From the NCBI GenBank assembly GCA_947504115.1, contig CANNGH010000003.1, positions 408,814 through 472,813 on the forward strand: a stretch of DNA of 64,000 nucleotides, in the 5' to 3' direction. Below are positions 15,760 through 25,723 of the stretch, piece by piece; the first letter of the stretch is position 1, and each line of letters opens with the position of its first letter. The notes beneath the pieces are model-generated. The model ran no database searches, was not told the DNA's origin, and saw only the letters and a list, made by a program, of their open reading frames with translations. A program made the translations under genes and the position numbers. The DNA comes from an uncultured Sedimentitalea sp. (GTDB taxonomy: Bacteria; Pseudomonadota; Alphaproteobacteria; Rhodobacterales; Rhodobacteraceae).

Positions 15760-17076
15760 ATGGACCCTCTGTTGCTGGGTGGCGTCGTCGGCCTCGTCAC
15801 GGTTCTGGTGTTGTTTTCGGGCATGTCCGTCGCGGTCGGCCTGCTGGTGGTGTCGGGCGGATTCCTGATCATCTATGACGGAATGCGGTCGCTGACGCTG
15901 ATGCCGGAAATCCTGTTCGGCAAGCTGGACGATTTCGCGCTGCTGGCGATCCCGATGTTCATCATCATGGGCGCGTCCATCGCCTCGACACGGGCGGGCG
16001 CCGATCTTTACGAGGCGCTGGAGCGCTGGCTGACCCGCGTTCCCGGCGGGCTGGTGATATCGAACCTCGGGGCCTGCGCGCTGTTCTCGGCGATGTCGGG
16101 GTCCAGCCCCGCCACCTGCGCGGCCATCGGCAAGATGGGCATTCCGGAAATGCGCCGGCGCGGCTATCCCGACGGGGTGGCGGCAGGCTCGATCGCCGCC
16201 GGTGGGACGCTGGGCATCCTGATCCCGCCCTCGGTCACGATGATCGTTTATGGCGTCGCCACGGAAACCAGCATCGGGCGGCTGTTCCTGGCGGGCGTGC
16301 TGCCGGGCCTGCTGCTGGTAGCGCTGTTCATGGCGTGGTCGGTCTGGACGACATGGCGGTCGGGCAAGGCGGGGGTGCTGTCGCCCACGGTCTATAGCTG
16401 GCGCGAGCGGTTCGAGATCATGCCGCGCGTGCTGCCGTTCCTGCTGATCATCCTGGGCGTGCTCTATGCGATGTATGGCGGCATCGCCACGCCCAGCGAA
16501 ACGGCTGCCGTTGGGGCGCTTTTGTGCCTGCTGATCGCCATGATCATCTATCGGCTGTGGTCGCCCGCGGCGCTGTGGGTCGTGCTGCGCGACAGCACGC
16601 GGGAGTCGGTGATGATCCTGTTCATCATCGCCGCCGCCGGCGTGTTCAGCTATATGCTGTCCTCGCTGTTCATCACTCAGTCGATCGCCGAATGGATCGG
16701 CACGCTGGATGTCAACCGCTGGGTGCTGATGGGCGCGATCAACGTGTTCCTGTTGATCGCCGGGTTCTTCCTGCCTCCCGTGGCGGTGATCCTGATGGCG
16801 GCGCCGATCCTGCTGCCGATCATCACCACGGCCGGATTCGATCCGATCTGGTTCGCGGTGGTGCTGACCATCAACATGGAAATCGGCCTGATCTCGCCCC
16901 CTGTGGGCCTGAACCTTTATGTCATCAACGGCATCGCGCCTGACATTCCGCTCAAGACCATTCTGCTGGGGTCGCTGCCCTATGTGGCCTGCATGGTGCT
17001 GGCGATCATCCTCTTGTGCCTGTTTCCCGGCATCGCCACATGGTTGCCGGACCTTGTGATGGGGGTCGCGTTGTGA
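15760..17076 (+). CDS. matM: TRAP transporter large permease MatM
   Basis: A 438-residue DctM-type permease with about twelve hydrophobic helices, the transport channel of the TRAP system. Typical segments are FSAMSGSSPATCAAIGKMGIPEM, AAGGTLGILIPPSVTMIVYG and GLISPPVGLNLYVINGIA, each read here in shortened form. The start immediately follows the matQ stop, and its own stop overlaps the matA GTG start. Confidence 0.94.
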   Translation: MDPLLLGGVVGLVTVLVLFSGMSVAVGLLVVSGGFLIIYDGMRSLTLMPEILFGKLDDFALLAIPMFIIMGASIASTRAGADLYEALERWLTRVPGGLVISNLGACALFSAMSGSSPATCAAIGKMGIPEMRRRGYPDGVAAGSIAAGGTLGILIPPSVTMIVYGVATETSIGRLFLAGVLPGLLLVALFMAWSVWTTWRSGKAGVLSPTVYSWRERFEIMPRVLPFLLIILGVLYAMYGGIATPSETAAVGALLCLLIAMIIYRLWSPAALWVVLRDSTRESVMILFIIAAAGVFSYMLSSLFITQSIAEWIGTLDVNRWVLMGAINVFLLIAGFFLPPVAVILMAAPILLPIITTAGFDPIWFAVVLTINMEIGLISPPVGLNLYVINGIAPDIPLKTILLGSLPYVACMVLAIILLCLFPGIATWLPDLVMGVAL

Positions 17077-18317
17077 GCCTTTTCGCGGACATTCTGACCA
17101 CGGTTTTCGAACGCCGCTATGCCGGCGCCAGCGGCGACGATCCGCGGCCCATCGGCGACCTTGCGCGCGCGCTGATGGCGGCGCGCGACGAGGTGACGGC
17201 GATGGAACTGGCCCGCCGCATTCTTGACCGTTACAGCGGCATGGACGACACCGCGCGGCTGGCATTCTTCACCTTCGTCACCGACGAGATGGATATCGAC
17301 ACCACGGCCGTCAGCACCGCGCTGACCGCGTTCGAATCCGACCGCAGCGCCGAGAATTACGGCGTCCTGATGGCCGCCGCCGAGCCGCCGCGCCAGGAAT
17401 TCGCCCGCCGCCTGAACCGCGTGCCGGGGGCCACCGCGCGGCTGGTTCAGATGCGGGGCGATCTGCTGCGCCTGTTGCGCGATCATCCCGAACTGGCCCG
17501 ACTGGACATCGACCTGCGGCATCTGCTGCGCTCGTGGTTCAATCGCGGTTTCCTGGTGCTGCGCCCGATCGACTGGGAAAGCCCCGCCAACGTTCTGCAA
17601 AAGATCATCGCCTACGAGGCCGTGCATGCCATCGCCAGCTGGGACGATCTGCGCCGCCGGCTGGAGCCGCCCGACCGGCGCTGTTTCGCGTTCTTTCATC
17701 CGGCGATGCCCGACGATCCGCTGATCTTTGTCGAGGTGGCGCTGACGCGGGGCATTCCCGGCGCGATCGACGATCTGCTGGCCGAGGGCCGCACGCCGCT
17801 GAAGCCGGAACAGGCGGATACGGCGGTGTTCTACTCGATCTCGAACTGTCAGCCGGGGCTGGCGGGGATTTCCTTTGGCAATTCGCTGATCAAGCAGGTG
17901 GTCGCCGATCTGGCCGCCAAATGGCCGCAACTGCGCACCTTCGTCACCCTGTCGCCGATACCGGGCCTTGCCGCCTGGATGGCCGAGCGTGATCTTGGCG
18001 TCCCTGCCGGGACATCCGACGACACGGCCCGCATGCAACGGATCGCGGCACAATACCTGACGGACGTGAAAGATGGCCGCCCCCGCGATCCGGTGGCGCG
18101 CTTCCATCTGGGCAACGGGGCCGAGATCCACGACATCCACACGGACGCCGATCCGTCCCCGACGGGACGCGCGCAATCGCATGGGGTGATGGTGAACTAT
18201 CTCTATGACCCGGCGCGCATCGCCCGCAATCTGGAAAGTTTCGCGGCGGGCAAGCCGGTGACCAGCCGCCGGGTGCAATCCCTCGCGCGGCAGGCAGACA
18301 GGAAAGAGCCGACATGA
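17073..18317 (+). CDS. matA: Malonyl-CoA decarboxylase MatA
   Basis: A 414-residue malonyl-CoA decarboxylase giving acetyl-CoA and CO2. The N-terminal helical domain is followed by the acetyltransferase-like catalytic domain with FYSISNCQPGLAGISFGN and the catalytic-histidine region HGVMVNYLYDP. The start is taken as GTG at 17073, overlapping the matM TGA (GTGA); an upstream ATG would extend into matM without homology. The stop overlaps matB in ATGA. Confidence 0.93.
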   Translation: MSLFADILTTVFERRYAGASGDDPRPIGDLARALMAARDEVTAMELARRILDRYSGMDDTARLAFFTFVTDEMDIDTTAVSTALTAFESDRSAENYGVLMAAAEPPRQEFARRLNRVPGATARLVQMRGDLLRLLRDHPELARLDIDLRHLLRSWFNRGFLVLRPIDWESPANVLQKIIAYEAVHAIASWDDLRRRLEPPDRRCFAFFHPAMPDDPLIFVEVALTRGIPGAIDDLLAEGRTPLKPEQADTAVFYSISNCQPGLAGISFGNSLIKQVVADLAAKWPQLRTFVTLSPIPGLAAWMAERDLGVPAGTSDDTARMQRIAAQYLTDVKDGRPRDPVARFHLGNGAEIHDIHTDADPSPTGRAQSHGVMVNYLYDPARIARNLESFAAGKPVTSRRVQSLARQADRKEPT

Positions 18318-19831
18318 ACCCGCTTTACGACAACCTTTTCGGACGCCACGAAGGCAGCGCCGCGCCGTTCCTGCACCTGCCATCGGGCGATACGATCACC
18401 TATGGCGCCTTTGTCGAGCGCGCCGCGCGGATGGGGGCGGCGTTGCGCGCCATGGGCCTGAACCCCGGCGACCGTCTGGCGGCGCAGGTCGAGAAATCGC
18501 CCGATGCCGTGGCGCTGTTCGCCGCCTGCACTTCGCAGGGCATCATATTGCTGCCGCTGAACACCGCCTACACGCCCGCCGAACTGGATTATTTCGTCAC
18601 CGATTCCGGCGCGCGGATGCTGCTGGCCGATCCGGCAAAGGCGGATGCGCTGGGCGAGGTGGCCGCGCAATCGGGCGCGCGTCTGGAAACGCTGGGAACA
18701 CAGGGCGACGGCACGCTGGCCGAAGCAACCGACGCCGCCGCCCCCGCCGCGCCAGAGCCGCGCGGCGAACAGGATCTGGCCGCGTTTCTATATACCTCGG
18801 GCACCACCGGGCGTTCCAAGGGCGCGATGCTCAGCCAGGAGAACCTGCTGTCGAACGCGCGCACGCTGACGGATTACTGGCGCTTCACCGACAGCGACGT
18901 GCTGCTGCATGCGCTGCCGATCTTTCACACCCACGGCCTGTTCGTGGCGATCAACGTCACGCTGATCGCGGGCGGGTCGATGATCTTCCTGCCGCGCTTC
19001 GACGTCGATGCGGTGCTGGAGGCGCTGCCGCGCGCGACGTCGATGATGGGCGTGCCGACATTCTATACCCGTCTGCTGGCCGATGAGCGGTTCACCCGCG
19101 ATGTCGGCGGCCATCTGCGCCTTTACACCAGCGGCAGCGCGCCGATGCTGGAGGAAACCCATCATCGGTTCGAACAGCGGATCGGCCAGAGCATCCTTGA
19201 ACGCTATGGCATGACCGAAACCAACATGAGCACGTCGAACCCCTATGACGGCGAGCGCCGCCCCGGCACCGTCGGCTTTCCGCTGCCGGGGGTCGAACTG
19301 CGCATCTGCACGCCCGGCACCGAGGACGAGGTGCCGACCGGCGAAACCGGCATGATCGAGGTGCGCGGCCCCAACGTGTTTCAGGGCTATTGGCAGATGC
19401 CCGAGAAAACCGCCGATGAGTTGCGCGCCAACGGCTGGTTCATCACCGGCGATCTGGGGACGCGGGACGCGGACGGATATGTGACCATCGTGGGGCGCGA
19501 CAAGGATCTGGTGATCTCGGGGGGCTACAACATCTATCCGCGCGAGGTCGAACAGGTGATCGACGCCCAGCCCGGCGTGCTGGAATCGGCGGTGATCGGC
19601 GTGCCCCATCCCGACATGGGCGAGGGGCTGGTGGCGGTGATCGTCCCGCGCCCCGGCGAAACGCCGGACGGGGCCGCCATCGCCGCCGCCGTCTCCACCC
19701 AACTGGCCAGGTTCAAGCAGCCGCGCGCTTACGTGACCGCGCCGCAACTGCCGCGCAACACCATGGGCAAGGTGCAAAAGGCCGAACTGCGCCGCGAACA
19801 TGCGGATGCCTTTGCCGGGCGCGCCTCGTGA
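18314..19831 (+). CDS. matB: Malonyl-CoA synthetase MatB
   Basis: A 505-residue acyl-adenylate-forming ligase that activates malonate with ATP and CoA. The AMP-binding signature YTSGTTGRSKGAML, the ERYGMTETNMS motif and the C-terminal NTMGKVQK lysine motif are present. Together with MatA it converts imported malonate to acetyl-CoA. The ATG overlaps the matA stop. Confidence 0.94.
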   Translation: MNPLYDNLFGRHEGSAAPFLHLPSGDTITYGAFVERAARMGAALRAMGLNPGDRLAAQVEKSPDAVALFAACTSQGIILLPLNTAYTPAELDYFVTDSGARMLLADPAKADALGEVAAQSGARLETLGTQGDGTLAEATDAAAPAAPEPRGEQDLAAFLYTSGTTGRSKGAMLSQENLLSNARTLTDYWRFTDSDVLLHALPIFHTHGLFVAINVTLIAGGSMIFLPRFDVDAVLEALPRATSMMGVPTFYTRLLADERFTRDVGGHLRLYTSGSAPMLEETHHRFEQRIGQSILERYGMTETNMSTSNPYDGERRPGTVGFPLPGVELRICTPGTEDEVPTGETGMIEVRGPNVFQGYWQMPEKTADELRANGWFITGDLGTRDADGYVTIVGRDKDLVISGGYNIYPREVEQVIDAQPGVLESAVIGVPHPDMGEGLVAVIVPRPGETPDGAAIAAAVSTQLARFKQPRAYVTAPQLPRNTMGKVQKAELRREHADAFAGRAS

Positions 19832-19941
19832 TCGACCACGCCGGTGCCTGCCGCCGGTAAGTTGTGTTTGACATGCATCTATCGTCGTCGTTCCATTGGG
19901 ACGGGCTAAATCGTCGATGAAGCGATCAGAGGAGGTGTGAC

Positions 19942-21234
19942 ATGTTGGAAGATAATCAGCCAAGGCAAACCGGTGAGGACAGCGAGAGCCGGAACGAGCA
20001 ACCCGCGTCGTCCGCGCGGCGGTCCTTTCTCAGGACAACCGGCCTTTCGACACTGGGGGCGATGGTGGGCATGACCATTCCGTTCGAGGGCAACATGCCC
20101 TTCGGCGTCGTTCCGGTGATGGCGCAGGACAGCGGCGAAGATCTGATGTCGGGCAAGTCCGGTTTGACGTTGCTGGGTGACCGTCCGCTCAACGCGGAGA
20201 CGCCGGCGCATCTGCTGGATGACGACGTGACGCCCTACGAGCGGATGTTCGTGCGCATGAACGGGCTGGTGCCGCAGACCGCGCTGGATCAGGACGCCGA
20301 AGGCTGGACGCTGGCCATCGATGGCGAGGTCGAAACGCCGCTGGAACTGTCCATCGACGATCTCAAATCGCAGTTCGAGACCGTGACCAACCGCCTCGTG
20401 ATCGAGTGCGGCGGCAACGGGCGCGCGTTCTTCAATCCCGGCGCGTCGGGCAACCAGTGGACGACCGGTGCGGTGGGCTGCCCGGAATGGACCGGTGTGC
20501 GCCTGGCGGATGTCCTGAACAAGGCCGGGATCAAGGACAGCGCCGTCTATACCGCCCATTACGGCAACGATCCGCACCTGTCGGGCGATCCCGACAAGAA
20601 CCCGATCTCGCGCGGGGTGCCCATCGAGAAGGCGCTGGAAGAGGGTGGCATGATCGCATGGGAGATGAACGGCGAACCGATCCCGGCCTTTCATGGGTTT
20701 CCGCTGCGCCTGATCGTGCCGGGCTATCCCGGCTCGGCCTCGCAGAAATACCTCACGCGGATCTGGATACGCGATCAGGTGCATGACGGCGCCAAGATGA
20801 CGGGCTATTCCTACCGCCTGCCCGAACATCCCGTCGCGCCGGGCACCGAGGTGCCGGAATCCGATATGGTGATAATGACCGTGATGCCGGTCAAGTCGCT
20901 GATCACCTTCCCCGAGACCGGGACCGAGGTTGCAACCGGCGAACCGACCGAGGTGCGCGGTCACGCCTGGGCGGGCAACGGTGATGTGCAGGCGATGGAC
21001 GTGTCGATCGACTTTGGCCAGACGTGGCAGAAGGCCGAACTGGACCCGGCGCCGAACCTCTATTCCTGGCAACGCTGGCGCGCCGATGTCACCCTGCCCG
21101 AAACCGGCTATTACGAGGTCTGGGCACGGGCAACCGACAAGGACGGCGTCATGCAGCCGCCGGTCGTTCCGGGCTGGAACCCGCGCGGCTATGGCAACAA
21201 CATGCAGCACCGCATCGCGCTGGTCGCGACCTGA
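19942..21234 (+). CDS. Tat-exported molybdopterin sulfite oxidase family protein
   Basis: A 430-residue protein with a Tat signal (RRSFLR, residues 26-31) ending before about residue 62. The molybdopterin-binding domain has the molybdenum ligand Cys156 in VIECGGNGR and the GNQWTTGAVGCPEWTGV region; a C-terminal Mo-co dimerisation domain follows (AMDVSIDFGQTWQ). It resembles SoxC and SorA/SorT-type sulfite dehydrogenases. The c-type cytochrome gene 65 bases downstream would be its electron acceptor. The exact substrate is uncertain; sulfite is the best guess. Confidence 0.85.
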   Translation: MLEDNQPRQTGEDSESRNEQPASSARRSFLRTTGLSTLGAMVGMTIPFEGNMPFGVVPVMAQDSGEDLMSGKSGLTLLGDRPLNAETPAHLLDDDVTPYERMFVRMNGLVPQTALDQDAEGWTLAIDGEVETPLELSIDDLKSQFETVTNRLVIECGGNGRAFFNPGASGNQWTTGAVGCPEWTGVRLADVLNKAGIKDSAVYTAHYGNDPHLSGDPDKNPISRGVPIEKALEEGGMIAWEMNGEPIPAFHGFPLRLIVPGYPGSASQKYLTRIWIRDQVHDGAKMTGYSYRLPEHPVAPGTEVPESDMVIMTVMPVKSLITFPETGTEVATGEPTEVRGHAWAGNGDVQAMDVSIDFGQTWQKAELDPAPNLYSWQRWRADVTLPETGYYEVWARATDKDGVMQPPVVPGWNPRGYGNNMQHRIALVAT

Positions 21235-21299
21235 TGCCTTTTCCGTCCCGGCGGGATGTTCCGTCGGGACGGCCTTAAGCAATTCCGACGGAACGAACC

Positions 21300-21704
21300 A
21301 TGACCTATTTCAGCACCATGGGCGGATATATCGCGGTCGCGAGCATGTTTCTGGCCGCGCCCGCCTTCGCGCAGGGCTATGACCCCATGGCGGCGATGCG
21401 CCAGCCTCCCGCCACGATGCAGGACGGCGACGAAGCCGTGCAACTCGATCCGGAGCTGGGCAACCTGCCGGATACGGAAGGCGCGGAAGAGACCTATTAC
21501 CAGTGCACCGCCTGCCATTCGACCGCGATCATCAAGCAGCAGCGGCTGACCGACGCGCGCTGGGATTATCTCTGGACCTGGATGGTCGAGGATCAGGGCA
21601 TGTATGATCCCGAGGACGGGACCAGGGAAACGGTGCTGTCATATCTCAAGCGGCATTTCTCGTCCGAACCTCGCCCGGCGGAGTCCGAGGGCGCCTCAGA
21701 CTGA
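21300..21704 (+). CDS. Small c-type cytochrome, partner of the sulfite oxidase-like protein
   Basis: A 134-residue periplasmic protein with a signal peptide ending in APAFAQ and one haem c motif CTACH (Cys69, Cys72, His73). It resembles SorB/SorU-type subunits that take electrons from the molybdenum enzyme encoded just upstream. Its 3' end overlaps the convergent downstream gene by 9 bases. Confidence 0.82.
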   Translation: MTYFSTMGGYIAVASMFLAAPAFAQGYDPMAAMRQPPATMQDGDEAVQLDPELGNLPDTEGAEETYYQCTACHSTAIIKQQRLTDARWDYLWTWMVEDQGMYDPEDGTRETVLSYLKRHFSSEPRPAESEGASD

Positions 21705-22640
21705 AGCGAGGATCGCGCGGGCGGTCATCAAGTCCAGATGTGCCCCGCCGCCGTTCTTGAATACGGTGATATCCTCCGGTGCGGTACGGCCCGGCGTTCC
21801 GGCCGTCAGATCGTAAAGATCGCCCAGCACGTCCGATGGCGCGATGGCACCGCTGGCCAGCGGGATCATCAATTCTCCGATATGGTTCATCGTCGTGTCG
21901 CGGCTGTCCACGAACAGGCGGGCCTTTTGCAGCAGCGCATCGTCGGCCTCGCGCATCTCGGCGCGGAAGGCGCCGACCAGGTCGACATGGGTGCCGGGGT
22001 GCACCCAGTCGCCGAACAGCACCGGATCATGCGACATGGTGGCGGTGGTCACGATATCGGCGTCGCCAAGCGCGTCGCGCAGGTCGTCTGTCGCTGTAAC
22101 TGCGACATTGGGCATAGTCAGTGCGTCGGCCAGCGCCGTGGCCTTGCCGGCGGTGCGGTTCCAGATCAGCACGCGGTCGATTTTCGGAAAGACCGCACAA
22201 TACGCCCCTATCGCCGTGCGCGCCACGTTGCCCGCGCCCATGACCAGCAGCGTGCGGCTGTCCCCGTGCGCCAGATATTGCGCGCCCAGGACCGAATCGG
22301 CCGCCGTCTTGAGGTCGGTCAACAGCGCGCTGTCGATGGTCGCCTCCAGCGCGCCTGTCTGCGGATCGAAGACCAGCATCGCGCCCTGCACCGAGGGCAG
22401 ACCACGTTCGGCATTGCTCCGCGTCACGGTCACGCTTTTCACCCCCGAACCCAACCCATCGATCCAGGCGGCGCGGCTGAGCAGCGATTGCTCGGGTGGG
22501 CCCAGCACCACATCGGAAACCTGCGCCCGTTCCATCGCATGCCCACGCTTCAGCGCATCGACGAAATGCGGCCAGTCGACGGTACTGCCGAAACTGTCGC
22601 GCGTGATCATGCGCGGCGCGGGGGAACCTGTCGGGGTCAT
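21696..22640 (-). CDS. Ornithine cyclodeaminase / mu-crystallin family protein
   Basis: A 314-residue NAD(P)-binding protein. The Rossmann motif is VMGAGNVARTAIGAY, and the family segments LTDLKTAADSVLGAQYLA, TATMSHDPVLFGDWV and GTHVDLVGAF are present. Members act as ornithine cyclodeaminases, ketimine reductases or amino acid dehydrogenases; the substrate cannot be assigned. The start at 22640 is followed by the divergent FAH-family gene at 22773. Confidence 0.88.
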   Translation of the reverse strand: MTPTGSPAPRMITRDSFGSTVDWPHFVDALKRGHAMERAQVSDVVLGPPEQSLLSRAAWIDGLGSGVKSVTVTRSNAERGLPSVQGAMLVFDPQTGALEATIDSALLTDLKTAADSVLGAQYLAHGDSRTLLVMGAGNVARTAIGAYCAVFPKIDRVLIWNRTAGKATALADALTMPNVAVTATDDLRDALGDADIVTTATMSHDPVLFGDWVHPGTHVDLVGAFRAEMREADDALLQKARLFVDSRDTTMNHIGELMIPLASGAIAPSDVLGDLYDLTAGTPGRTAPEDITVFKNGGGAHLDLMTARAILASV

Positions 22641-22772
22641 GGCGTTGCCTCTCGTGCTGTGCCCGCGCAGGCGACCATGCGGGCGGTTTGGCGTCAAGCC
22701 CCGCAACCGCCCCTTGGCGCGGGGCCAAACCTTGTTATTGTGCCGCCAACCGCCATCGAGGAAGGGCATGAC

Positions 22773-23621
22773 ATGAGATTGCTGCGTTATGGAGAACCCG
22801 GCGCCGAGAAACCCGGCCTGCTGGACGAGCAGGACATCATCCGCGACCTGTCGGGCGAGGTGCGCGACATCACCGGCGACATGCTGGACGACGACACGCT
22901 GGCGCGGCTGCGCGATCTGGACCCGTCCAGGCTGCCCAAGGTCGAGGGCAACCCGCGCATCGGCCCCTGCGTCGGCGATATCGGCAAGTTCCTGTGCATC
23001 GGGCTGAACTATTCCGACCACGCCGCCGAGACCGGCATGAAGATTCCGGAATATCCGATCCTGTTTCTCAAGGCCAATTCCGCGATCGTCGGGCCCAACG
23101 ATACGGTGAGCCTTCCGCGCGGCTCCCGCAGGTCGGATTGGGAGGTGGAACTGGGCGTGGTGATCGGCAAGCCCGCGAAATACATCTCCGAGGACGAGGC
23201 GCTGGATTACGTCGCCGGATACTGCATCGTCAATGATGTGAGCGAGCGCCGATTCCAGGGCAAGCTGAGCGGCCAGTGGACCAAGGGCAAATCCTGCGAC
23301 ACGTTCGGCCCGGTGGGGCCGTGGCTGGTGACGCGCGACGAGATTCCCGACCCCCAGTTCCTGAATCTGTCGCTGGATCTGAACGGCGAGACGATGCAGA
23401 ACGGCACGACGTCGAACATGATCTTCAGCGTGGCGCAGATCATCGCGCACCTGTCCGACCTGATGACGCTGCATCCCGGCGACCTGATCGCCACCGGCAC
23501 GCCCGCGGGTGTGGGCATGGGTATGAAGCCCGAACCGGTCTTCCTGAAATCCGGCGACCGCATGGAGCTGCGCATCGACAAGCTGGGCCAGCAGAACCAG
23601 AACGTCACGCAAGACCCGTGA
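22773..23621 (+). CDS. Fumarylacetoacetate hydrolase family protein
   Basis: A 282-residue FAH-family enzyme. The metal ligands and active-site region are readable in CIGLNYSDHAAETG, DWEVELGVVIGK and GYCIVNDVSER, and GDLIATGTPAGVG closes the fold. Members hydrolyse or decarboxylate beta-diketo acids such as ureidoglycolate-pathway or aromatic-breakdown intermediates. The start has GAAGGGC just upstream. The stop shares a base with the rnhB start (TGATG). Confidence 0.9.
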   Translation: MRLLRYGEPGAEKPGLLDEQDIIRDLSGEVRDITGDMLDDDTLARLRDLDPSRLPKVEGNPRIGPCVGDIGKFLCIGLNYSDHAAETGMKIPEYPILFLKANSAIVGPNDTVSLPRGSRRSDWEVELGVVIGKPAKYISEDEALDYVAGYCIVNDVSERRFQGKLSGQWTKGKSCDTFGPVGPWLVTRDEIPDPQFLNLSLDLNGETMQNGTTSNMIFSVAQIIAHLSDLMTLHPGDLIATGTPAGVGMGMKPEPVFLKSGDRMELRIDKLGQQNQNVTQDP

Positions 23622-24251
23622 TGACGGCGCCCGATTTCCACCACGAGTCCGATTTGCGCGCCCTCGGCCATCTGCGCATCGCCGGGGTGGACGAGGTCGG
23701 GCGCGGGCCGCTCGCCGGGCCGGTGACGGCGGCGGCTGTGGTTCTGGACATCGCCATGATCCCGCCGGGGATGAACGATTCCAAGAAACTGACTGCCGCA
23801 ACGCGCGCCGCGCTGTCCACGCAGATTCACGCGGTTGCCGAAGTGTCCATCGCCCATGCCAGCGTGGCCGAGATCGACGAGATCAACATCCTGCGCGCCA
23901 GCCACCTGGCGATGGTCCGCGCCATAGCCGCGCTAAGCCCCGCACCGGATTTCGTGCTGATCGACGGCAACATGATCCCCGCCGGGCTTGCCCTCCCGGC
24001 GCGCGCGGTGATCGGCGGCGACGGCTGTTGCCTGTCGATCGCGGCGGCCTCGATCGTGGCGAAAACCTGCCGCGATGCGCTGATGGTGGATTTGGCGCAA
24101 CAGCATCCCGGCTATGGCTGGGAATCCAACATGGGATACGGATCGAAAAGCCACAGAGAGGCGCTCCGAAATCTCGGTGTCACCCCACACCATAGGCGAT
24201 CCTTCAAACCAGTACACAATATATTGTATCAAGACGAAACTGTAAGTGCCT

Positions 24252-24253
<2 letters not shown>
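23621..24253 (+). CDS. rnhB: Ribonuclease HII
   Basis: A 210-residue RNase HII that cuts RNA in RNA-DNA hybrids and single ribonucleotides in DNA. The catalytic DEVGRGPLAGPV motif, the conserved DSKKL, and FVLIDGN are present. Start and preceding stop overlap as TGATG. The order rnhB-ccrM is common in Rhodobacterales. Confidence 0.95.
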
Positions 24254-25447
<1,194 letters not shown>

Positions 25448-25474
25448 CAGGCTCCCCAGCGACAGTTTACCGCC

Positions 25475-25499
25475 GGACGCCCGTCATTGCGGGGCGTCC
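25475..25499 (+). other. Stem-loop between ccrM and its terminator
   Basis: GGACGCCC and GGGCGTCC form a perfect 8-base-pair stem with a 9-base loop, directly preceding the ccrM terminator hairpin. It has no T tract of its own. Confidence 0.5.
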
Positions 25500-25506
25500 C
25501 ACCTGT

Positions 25507-25535
25507 GCCCCGCCAGCGATGGCGGGGCATTTTTT
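25507..25535 (+). terminator. Rho-independent terminator of ccrM
   Basis: GCCCCGCC and GGCGGGGC form a perfect 8-base-pair stem around AGCGAT, followed by ATTTTTT. It lies 60 bases after the ccrM stop. Confidence 0.9.
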
Positions 25536-25723
25536 GTGCAAGCGCCTATAGCATTGCTTGCACAAGCCACGATGCAACGACCGCCAGCGGAAACTGCGCA
25601 AGTGCGCCGGCAGCGAGCAGCCCCGTCAGCGTCCTTGGTGTCAGCATCCCGGTTTCCAGCGTGGGTCTTCGGCGTTGTGTATCGCAAAGGCCGCGACCAT
25701 GGTGCAGGCAAGCGCGCGCATGG

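Noticed and set aside
14848..17265. Long antisense frame across the malonate TRAP genes
   Set aside because: It is a shadow of matP, matQ, matM and matA and has no family resemblance or ribosome binding site.
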